From Streptomyces glaucescens (GTDB lineage Bacteria; Actinomycetota; Actinomycetes; Streptomycetales; Streptomycetaceae): DNA of 64,000 nucleotides. Positions 57,777-64,000 of this stretch are shown here, one piece after another. The notes beneath the pieces are model-generated. The model had not been told where the DNA came from. It made no database searches and saw only the letters and a list, made by a program, of their open reading frames with translations. Positions within the stretch are counted from its first letter, which is position 1. Every line of letters begins with the position of its first letter. Position numbers and translations under genes: made by a program. The stretch covers positions 2,065,501-2,129,500 of the forward strand of contig NZ_CP009438.1 of the NCBI RefSeq assembly GCF_000761215.1. The letters are read 5' to 3'.

Positions 57777-58796
57777 TCATGCCTTCACCAGTCCCTGCCG
57801 CGCCGCGCCGCCGAGCGCCATGTACACGTCCTCCAGGCTCGGCGTGGTCAGGGTGAAGTCGTCCAGCGCGGCGAAGGCGGCCCCGCCGGTGACGGTGGAG
57901 ACGACCGCGCGGGCCTCCTCGGGCGCGAGCCGCAGCGTCCAGCGCCGCCCGGACTCCTCCGCCCGGTCCCGCAGCGCAGCCACCGCCGGCACGTCCAGCG
58001 GCGCCCGCTCCCGCCACACCAGGTCGACCCGCACCTCGCCGGCCACCTGCTCCTTGAGCCCGGCGGGCGTGTCGCAGGCGATCACCCGGCCCCGGTCGAG
58101 CACGGCGACCCGGTCGAGGACGGTCTCCGCCTCGATGACGTTGTGGGTGACCAGCACCACCGTGGTGCCCCGCTCGGCGCGCCTCCGGTCGACGGCGGAC
58201 CACACGGCCCGCCGCGCGACCGGGTCCATCGCGGTGGTCGGTTCGTCGAGCACCAGCAGCGGCCGCTCGCCGACCAGCGCGGCGGCGAAGCAGGCCAGCC
58301 GCCGCTGCCCGCCGGAGAGCTTCTTCAGCGGCCGCCCGGCGATCGGGGCGAGGCCGAGTTCGTCGAGCACGGCGTCCCGCTCGGCCCGCGCCCGCCGTAC
58401 GTCCAGGCCGCGCAGCCGCCCGGTGGTCTCGGCGGCGAGCGAGACGGTCAGCTCGTCGAGGGCGGTGGACTCCTGGCCGAGGTAGGCGAGGATGCGCGCG
58501 GCGCGCTCGGGGTGGCGCACGATGTCGTGGCCGAGGATCTCGACGCTGCCGCTGTCGGGCCTCATCAGCCCGGTGAGCTGGCGGACGAGGGTGGACTTGC
58601 CGGCCCCGTTCGGCCCGAGCAGCCCGAAGATCTCCCCGCGCCGCACGTCGAGCCGTACGTCGTCGGTGGCGCGCACCTCGGGGGTCCCGGGGGCACCGCG
58701 CCGCGCCCGGGTCGCGGGGTACGTCTTGGTCAGCCCGCGCACCGCGCACACGACCTCACCACTGTCCCCGAAGACCTGTGCCGCGCGCGTACTCAC
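57777..58796 (-). CDS. ABC-2 type exporter ATP-binding protein
   Basis: A 339-residue DrrA/CcmA-type ATPase. Walker A LLGPNGAGKSTLVRQLTG, Q-loop YLGQESTALDEL, signature KLSGGQRRLACFAAALVG, Walker B LLVLDEPTTAMDP and H-loop VTHNVIEAE. A C-terminal extension (VRVDLVWRERAPL to DVYMALGG) is typical of DrrA-like proteins and contacts the permease. An insertion ATRARRGAPGTPEV lies before the Walker A. GTG at 58796 is chosen, since TAGTCT lies eight bases before it with no ribosome site, suggesting a leaderless RNA; the open frame continues upstream. Confidence 0.93.
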   Translation of the reverse strand: MSTRAAQVFGDSGEVVCAVRGLTKTYPATRARRGAPGTPEVRATDDVRLDVRRGEIFGLLGPNGAGKSTLVRQLTGLMRPDSGSVEILGHDIVRHPERAARILAYLGQESTALDELTVSLAAETTGRLRGLDVRRARAERDAVLDELGLAPIAGRPLKKLSGGQRRLACFAAALVGERPLLVLDEPTTAMDPVARRAVWSAVDRRRAERGTTVVLVTHNVIEAETVLDRVAVLDRGRVIACDTPAGLKEQVAGEVRVDLVWRERAPLDVPAVAALRDRAEESGRRWTLRLAPEEARAVVSTVTGGAAFAALDDFTLTTPSLEDVYMALGGAARQGLVKA

Positions 58797-58804
58797 AAGG
58801 GACG

Positions 58805-58810
58805 AGACTA
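58805..58810 (-). promoter_or_regulatory. -10 element of the ABC exporter genes, leaderless spacing
   Basis: Minus-strand TAGTCT ends eight bases before the GTG at 58796; no ribosome site is visible between them. Confidence 0.4.
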
Positions 58811-58918
58811 CGGGGTGCCGGGCCGCCGTCCGCGCGCGGGGCGGCCTCCGGACCCACGAATCACCGGTGGCGGTCATTCCGCCGCGTTCCCCGCGACCGG
58901 CCCCCGCTCCGGGAGGGG

Positions 58919-60136
58919 CTACTCCCCCACCGGCGTGCGTTCGGTCCCGGTGCGGGCGTCCACCTCGCGCCAGAAGCCCGCGCGGATCGCGTACCGGTCG
59001 TGCTCGTCGATCTGGTCGTCCTTGTGGGCCAGCAGCCCGAAGCGGGCGGCGTAGCGCAGCAGCTCCCCGTCGATGCGGTGCGGGATCCGCGGATACATCC
59101 CCGACAGCCGCTGCAGATGCCCCTGGTCGCCGAGGCGGGAGATCCAGCGCCGGGCGAAGACCTGCCCCACCTCGTACGGGTCACCGCCGACCGTGGTGAT
59201 GTCCTCCTCCCGGTCGGCCCACCGCTGCTCGGCGGTGGTGAGCTGGGCGAGGGTCGGCATGGCGACGGCCTCGGGCGGCTCGGAGGCGATGCCCGGACGG
59301 TCCACCCAGCCCTTGTCGGAGGACCAGCGCAGGGTGGCGGTGGGGGGATGCGGGGCGGCCGGCTGGCTGCCGTGCGCCCGCAGCGCGGCCAGGTCCTTGG
59401 GGGTCGGCACGCCCTTCGGCGCCGGCACCCGCTCCGCCGCCCCGTTCGGCGCGGCGGCCGGCGCCGGGCGCGGGGACTGCTCGCCGGTGCGCTCCGGCGC
59501 GCCGAGCGCGGACTCGGGCAGCGGCGCGGACAGGATCGCGGCGATCTCCGGGCGCGGCGCGGGCGGCGGCGCGCAGACACCGCCCACCTCCCTGGCGCGC
59601 ACGGCCTTGGTGATCCACGCGCGGTCGAGGACGCGCCGCTCGTCGGCCTCGGCGACCAGGTCCTCGGACTGGTTGTAGTCGCCGTCGGCGGCCTGCACGG
59701 CCCACAGGTGGACGGCGACCCCGTGCTCCTTGGCGGCCATCATGCCGGGCAGCAGATCGCCGTCCCCGGTCACCAGGACCACGTCGGAACAGGCCCGGTT
59801 GCGGGCCAGTTCGGTCAGTTCGGCGTGCATCGCGGCGTCCACGCCCTTCTGCGCCCAGCGGCCGTCGCTGCGGGTCAGCGCGCCGAGCCGGACGGTGACC
59901 CGGGGCATCACGCGCAGCCTGCGGTGCTCGGGCTGCGGGACGCGGTCGGGGGCGCCGTCGAACCAGTAGATGCGCAGCAGCGGCTGCTGGGTGTCCGATT
60001 CGGCGCGTTCCCTCAGCCCTTGGATGAGGGCGTGGTGGTCGACGGTGATCCGGGACCGGGAGGGCTCTCCGGCGAGGAGGCTGGCCGCGGCCCCCAGCAG
60101 ATACCCGGCGTCCACCAGGACGATGCAGCGGTCCAC
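58919..60136 (-). CDS. NYN-domain (PIN-like) putative RNase
   Basis: A 405-residue cytoplasmic protein. Residues 1-160 are a NYN domain with the acidic sites VLVDAGYLLG, RIYWFDGAP, GVDAAMHAELTELA and VLVTGDGDLLPGM, all intact, so metal-dependent RNA cleavage is likely. The middle, ~190-270, is Pro/Ala-rich. The C-terminal ~120 residues (EVGQVFARRWISRLGD, HRIDGELLRYAARFG) resemble an OST-HTH/LOTUS-like helical region. GTG at 60136 has AGAGG nine bases upstream; GTG at 60145 is nearer but touches the AGAGG. RNA target unknown. Confidence 0.85.
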   Translation of the reverse strand: MDRCIVLVDAGYLLGAAASLLAGEPSRSRITVDHHALIQGLRERAESDTQQPLLRIYWFDGAPDRVPQPEHRRLRVMPRVTVRLGALTRSDGRWAQKGVDAAMHAELTELARNRACSDVVLVTGDGDLLPGMMAAKEHGVAVHLWAVQAADGDYNQSEDLVAEADERRVLDRAWITKAVRAREVGGVCAPPPAPRPEIAAILSAPLPESALGAPERTGEQSPRPAPAAAPNGAAERVPAPKGVPTPKDLAALRAHGSQPAAPHPPTATLRWSSDKGWVDRPGIASEPPEAVAMPTLAQLTTAEQRWADREEDITTVGGDPYEVGQVFARRWISRLGDQGHLQRLSGMYPRIPHRIDGELLRYAARFGLLAHKDDQIDEHDRYAIRAGFWREVDARTGTERTPVGE

Positions 60137-60304
60137 GCGTCTCACCCTCTTCCCGGGAGGTTTGCTTCGGGCTTCCTTCGAGTCTGCCCGACCGCGCGGG
60201 CGTTAACGGCCCGAACTCGATCTTCGGCGTGGCGTTTGTGTGAATCGGCCGCCCGGCGCTCCCCCGGGCGCAGCCCGACAAGCCTGGTCACGGACGGTAA
60301 TTGT

Positions 60305-60325
60305 CCGACATGCGGGGCGTGTCGG
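60305..60325. promoter_or_regulatory. Inverted repeat upstream of the 53-residue protein gene
   Basis: CCGACA (60305-60310) and TGTCGG (60320-60325) with a 9-base spacer. Nearby, the 10-base TGTGTGAATC occurs twice (about 60236-60245 and 60328-60337). Possibly a control site in the divergent region between the NYN gene and the small gene. Confidence 0.3.
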
Positions 60326-60381
60326 CCTGTGTGAATCTGGTCCCGGCCCTGGCCCCTAGATCCCCCACAGGAGGCATCACC

Positions 60382-60543
60382 ATGGCCAAGAACAAGAACC
60401 GTGACCGTAAGCGACCGCAGTCCGAGCGGGCGCCGCAGGCCCCGCAGTCCCCGATCGACACGCAGGGCGACCAGGTCTCCCCCTCGGTGTCCCCCGGCGA
60501 CCTGGCCCGCAAGGGCCGGCAGAAGCGCTTCGGCCACAACTGA
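60382..60543 (+). CDS. Small basic protein (53 residues), unknown
   Basis: ATG with a perfect AGGAGG-like site (CAGGAGGCATCACC) upstream. The product begins AKNKNRDRKRPQSERAPQAP and ends LARKGRQKRFGHN: strongly basic at both ends with a Pro/Gln/Ser-rich middle and no hydrophobic core, so likely disordered and perhaps nucleic-acid binding. No family recognised. Good codon bias and a clear terminator at 60583-60617 support a real gene. It stands alone between the NYN gene and dnaE. Confidence 0.8.
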   Translation: MAKNKNRDRKRPQSERAPQAPQSPIDTQGDQVSPSVSPGDLARKGRQKRFGHN

Positions 60544-60582
60544 TCCTTCGTGCCGGGGGCGTCACGTCGCCCCGCACGCACG

Positions 60583-60617
60583 CAAGGGGCGTATTCCCGC
60601 GTGGGATACGCCCCTTG
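60583..60617. terminator. Terminator between small gene and dnaE
   Basis: A 12-bp stem plus three more pairs around a one-base bulge (60583-60598 with 60603-60617). It lies 40 bases after the small-gene stop and 60 bases beyond the dnaE stop. A CTGTCG triple repeat follows at about 60616-60636. Confidence 0.75.
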
Positions 60618-60677
60618 TCGCTGTCGCTGTCGCTGCCGCTCCGCTGCCGCGCGGATCGCCCGGCGCCGCTGCGCCGT

Positions 60678-63600
60678 CTAGCCCGCCAGGCAGGACGGGC
60701 CGAGCAGGACCTTCAGGTCGCCGAAGAGGGCCGGGTCGGGCTTCACCCGGTGCCGGTCGAGGCGCAGCACGGTCGTCTTGGTCGGGCCCTGGAGCCGGAT
60801 CCGCACCTCGCTGTCGCCCTTGTGGTGGCTGAGGACCTCGCCGAGGCGGCTGACCAGGGGCGGGGTGACCTTGACGGCGGGGATGGTGAGGACGACGGGG
60901 GCGTTGGTGCCCGCGTTGGACAGGTCGGGGACCATCAGCTCCATCGCGACCAGCCGCGGCACGTCCTCCCGCTTGTCGAGGCGGCCCTTGACGAACACCA
61001 CGGCGTCCTCGACCAGTTGGGTCGAGACGAGCTGGTAGGTGGCGGGGAAGAACATGCACTCGATGGAGCCCGCCAGGTCCTCCACGGTGGCGATGGCCCA
61101 GGCGTTGCCCTGCTTGGTCATCTTGCGCTGGAGTCCGGAGATGATGCCGCCGATGGTGACGACCGCGCCGTCCGCGTGCTCACCGCCGGTGAGCTGGGCG
61201 ATGCCCGCGTCGGCCTTGTCGGACAGCACGTGCTCCAGGCCGAAGAGCGGGTGGTCGGAGACGTACAGGCCGAGCATCTCGCGTTCCTGGGCGAGCAGGT
61301 AGGTCTTGTCCCACTCGTCGGTGGAGAACTCCACGTCGAGCCCGAAGCCGGGCTCGCTGCTGTTCTCCTCGCCCATCCCGCCGAAGAGGTCGAACTGGCC
61401 CTCCGCCTCCTTGCGCTTGACCGCGACCACGTTGTCGATCATCGGCTCGTACTGCGCCATCAGGCCCTTGCGGGTGTGGCCCATGGAGTCGAAGGCGCCG
61501 GCCTTGATCAGCGATTCCGTGGTCCGCTTGTTGCAGACCACCGCGTCGACCTTGTCCAGGTAGTCGGGGAAGGAGGTGTACTTCCCCTTGGCCTTGCGGC
61601 ACTTGATGATCGACTCCACCACGTTGGTGCCGACGTTGCGCACAGCGGACAGGCCGAAGAGGATCACGTCGTCGCCCTGGGCGGCGAAGTTGGACTCCGA
61701 CTCGTTCACGTTGGGCGGGAGCACCTTGATGCCCATGCGGCGGCACTCGTTGAGGTAGACGGCCGACTTGTCCTTGTCGTCCTTCACCGAGGTCAGCAGC
61801 GCCGCCATGTACTCGGCGGGGTGGTTCGCCTTCAGGTACGCGGTCCAGTAGGAGACCAGGCCGTACGCGGCGGAGTGCGCCTTGTTGAAGGCGTAGCCGG
61901 CGAAGGGGACCAGCACGTCCCACAGCGCCTGGATCGCCTCGTCGCTGTAGCCGTTCTTGCGGGCGCCGGCCTGGAAGATGACGAAGTTCTTCTCCAGCTC
62001 CTCCGGCTTCTTCTTGCCCATGACGCGCCGGAGGATGTCGGCCTCGCCGAGCGAGTAGCCGGCGATGATCTGGGCGGCCTTCTGCACCTGCTCCTGGTAG
62101 ACGATCAGGCCGTAGGTGACGTCCAGGACCTCCTTGAGCGGGGCCTCCAGCTCCGGGTGGATCGGGGTGATCTCCTGCTGGCCGTTCTTGCGCAGGGCGT
62201 AGTTGATGTGCGAGTTCATGCCCATCGGGCCCGGCCGGTACAGGGCCGAGACGGCGGAGATGTCCTCGAAGTTGTCGGGCTTCATCATGCGCAGCAGGGA
62301 GCGCATGGGGCCGCCGTCGAACTGGAAGACGCCGAGGGTGTCGCCGCGCTGGAGCAGCTCGAAGGTCGTCGGGTCGTCGAGCGGGAGGCTGAGGAGATCG
62401 ATGTCGATCCCCTTGTTCGCCTTCACCATCTTGACGGCGTCGTCCATGATCGTGAGGTTGCGCAGGCCCAGGAAGTCCATCTTCAGCAGGCCGAGCGACT
62501 CACAGCTCGGGTAGTCCCACTGTGTGATGGTCACGCCGTCGGTGTGCCGCACCCAGACCGGGACGTGCTCGGTGATGGTCTCGCTGGACATGATCACGCC
62601 GGCGGCGTGCACGCCCATCTGCCGGACCAGCCCCTCCACACCCCGCGCGGTGTCGATGACCTTCTTCACGTCCGGCTCGTTCTCGTACATCGCCCGGACC
62701 TCGCCCGCCTCCGAGTAGCGGGGGTGCTGGGGGTCGGTGATGCCGGAGAGCGGGATGCCCTTGCCGAGGACGTCCGGCGGCATGGCCTTGGTGATCCGGT
62801 CGCCCATCGCGTACGGGTAGCCCAGCACGCGCGCGGAGTCCTTGATCGCGTTCTTGGCCTTGATCGTGCCGTAGGTGCCGATCATGGCGACCTTGTCGGC
62901 GCCGTACTTCTCCGTCACGTACCTGATCACCTCGACGCGCCTGCGCTCGTCGAAGTCGATGTCGACGTCGGGCATCGAGATGCGCTCGGGGTTCAGGAAC
63001 CGCTCGAAGATCAGGCCGTGCGGGATCGGGTCGAGGTCGGTGATGCCGAGGGCGTAGGCGACGATCGAGCCGGCCGCGGAGCCACGGCCGGGGCCGACCG
63101 CGATGCCCTGCTTCTTGGCCCACATGATGAAGTCGGCGACCACGAGGAAGTAGCCCGGGAAGCCCATCGAGATGATCGTGTCCATCTCGTACTCGACCTG
63201 CTTCATGCGGTCGTCCGGGATGCCGTCCGGGAACCGGCGGTGCATGCCGCGCATGGTCTCCTCGCGGAACCAGCTGACCTCGGTGTAGCCCTCCGGGATG
63301 TCGAACTTCGGCATCAGGTCGCGCTTCTCGAACATGCCGGTGGTGTCGACCATCTCGGCGATCAGGCGCGTGTTGGCGCAGCCCTCCTGCCAGGCGTCCG
63401 AGGAGTCGATGGCGTACATCTCGTCCGTGGACTTCAGGTAGTAGCCGGTGCCGTCGAACTTGAAGCGGTCCGGGTCGGAGAGGTTCTTGCCGGTCTGGAT
63501 GCACAGCAGCGCGTCGTGGGCGCCCGCCTCGTGCGCGTACGTGTAGTGCGAGTCGTTGGTGACCAGCGGCGGGATGCCGAGCTTCCGGGCGATCTCCAGC

Positions 63601-64000
63601 AGGCCGTCGCGGACCCGGCGCTCGATCTCGATGCCGTGGTCCATCAGCTCCAGGAAGTAGCGGTCCTTGCCGAAGATGTCCTGGTAGTCGGCGGCGGCCT
63701 TCAGGGCCTCGTCGAAGTGGCCGAGGCGCAGCCGGGTCTGGATCTCGCCGGAGGGGCAGCCGGTGGAGGCGACGATGCCCTCGGACCACTTCGCGATGGT
63801 CTCCTTGTCCATCCGGGGCCACTTCTGCAGCCAGCCCTCGGCGTAGGCGTCGGAGGAGAGCCGGAAGAGGTTGTGCAGGCCGGTCTTGTTCACCGCCCAC
63901 ATCGTCTTGTGGGTGTAACCACCGGAACCGGAGACGTCGTCCCGCTTCTGGTGCGGCTGGCCCCAGAGGATCTTGCGCTTGTTCCGCCGGGACTCGGGGG
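60678..64000 (-). CDS. dnaE: DNA polymerase III alpha subunit, partial at 5' end
   Basis: Replicative polymerase catalytic subunit; about 1106 C-terminal residues are inside the window, the beginning lies beyond 64000. The frame is open to the right edge ([19 protein letters not shown] at the edge). Visible: the last part of the PHP domain ([20 protein letters not shown]), the polymerase active site [13 protein letters not shown] with [32 protein letters not shown], the finger/thumb parts, the OB fold ([20 protein letters not shown]) and a C-terminal tau-binding region. No intein or frameshift is seen. The two active-site Asp of PDVDID are intact. Confidence 0.96.
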   Translation of the reverse strand, partial: PESRRNKRKILWGQPHQKRDDVSGSGGYTHKTMWAVNKTGLHNLFRLSSDAYAEGWLQKWPRMDKETIAKWSEGIVASTGCPSGEIQTRLRLGHFDEALKAAADYQDIFGKDRYFLELMDHGIEIERRVRDGLLEIARKLGIPPLVTNDSHYTYAHEAGAHDALLCIQTGKNLSDPDRFKFDGTGYYLKSTDEMYAIDSSDAWQEGCANTRLIAEMVDTTGMFEKRDLMPKFDIPEGYTEVSWFREETMRGMHRRFPDGIPDDRMKQVEYEMDTIISMGFPGYFLVVADFIMWAKKQGIAVGPGRGSAAGSIVAYALGITDLDPIPHGLIFERFLNPERISMPDVDIDFDERRRVEVIRYVTEKYGADKVAMIGTYGTIKAKNAIKDSARVLGYPYAMGDRITKAMPPDVLGKGIPLSGITDPQHPRYSEAGEVRAMYENEPDVKKVIDTARGVEGLVRQMGVHAAGVIMSSETITEHVPVWVRHTDGVTITQWDYPSCESLGLLKMDFLGLRNLTIMDDAVKMVKANKGIDIDLLSLPLDDPTTFELLQRGDTLGVFQFDGGPMRSLLRMMKPDNFEDISAVSALYRPGPMGMNSHINYALRKNGQQEITPIHPELEAPLKEVLDVTYGLIVYQEQVQKAAQIIAGYSLGEADILRRVMGKKKPEELEKNFVIFQAGARKNGYSDEAIQALWDVLVPFAGYAFNKAHSAAYGLVSYWTAYLKANHPAEYMAALLTSVKDDKDKSAVYLNECRRMGIKVLPPNVNESESNFAAQGDDVILFGLSAVRNVGTNVVESIIKCRKAKGKYTSFPDYLDKVDAVVCNKRTTESLIKAGAFDSMGHTRKGLMAQYEPMIDNVVAVKRKEAEGQFDLFGGMGEENSSEPGFGLDVEFSTDEWDKTYLLAQEREMLGLYVSDHPLFGLEHVLSDKADAGIAQLTGGEHADGAVVTIGGIISGLQRKMTKQGNAWAIATVEDLAGSIECMFFPATYQLVSTQLVEDAVVFVKGRLDKREDVPRLVAMELMVPDLSNAGTNAPVVLTIPAVKVTPPLVSRLGEVLSHHKGDSEVRIRLQGPTKTTVLRLDRHRVKPDPALFGDLKVLLGPSCLAG

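Overview
The window is a very high-GC actinobacterial chromosome segment, almost certainly Streptomyces. Evidence from the sequence: strong third-position G+C in every gene, many GTG and some TTG starts, 4-base stop/start overlaps, an ANTAR response regulator beside pyruvate kinase, a small TrpM-like gene between trpC and trpB, a dual-function PriA in place of HisA and TrpF, and an HGxxPAAW protein. From memory, the gene order resembles a core region of the S. coelicolor chromosome, from the liv genes to dnaE. I see no insertion sequence, prophage, CRISPR array or rRNA.

Layout. 1-163 is the tail of a thioesterase-like gene, closed by a textbook terminator. 796-6493 is a five-gene branched-chain amino-acid ABC importer. 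6573-9805 holds a PdtaR-type regulator, a tRNA with a CAA anticodon, pyruvate kinase and a SIMPL protein. 10014-11816 is a Tat-exported nucleotidase. It converges on a pair (11813-14637) of DesA-like decarboxylase and DesB-like N-monooxygenase genes. 14835-22723 carries pepN, chorismate mutase, an acetyltransferase, a secreted trypsin, a HExxH protein, a von Willebrand A protein and a GH46-like protein that lacks the usual catalytic Glu. 22866-28911 is gltBD, and 29312-30043 is a VIT-type metal transporter.

30306-37390 is the most unusual block. It is a tightly coupled six-gene operon of four different ADP-ribosylglycohydrolase-family proteins (one apparently metal-site dead), a class III CoA-transferase and a CitE-like lyase.

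37460-52965 is one long minus-strand amino-acid block. The order of transcription is hisD-hisC-hisB-(two tiny ORFs)-hisH-priA-ridA-hisF. After one divergent gene it continues hisI-trpE-two small membrane proteins-DUF2752-trpC-trpM-trpB-trpA-DsbA-like-lgt. No trpF or separate hisA is present, as expected if PriA serves both pathways. 53143-60543 holds miscellaneous genes: a beta-helix-like membrane protein, a Lon-N protein, YbaK, DUF2567, an ABC exporter pair, a NYN nuclease and a 53-residue basic protein. The window ends inside dnaE.

A recurring signal is a TAGGCT-like -10 element placed 6-8 bases before a start codon. It is seen at pyk, trpM, the TIGR03085-like gene, the Lon-N gene and (as TAGTCT) the ABC ATPase gene, and it suggests several leaderless transcripts.
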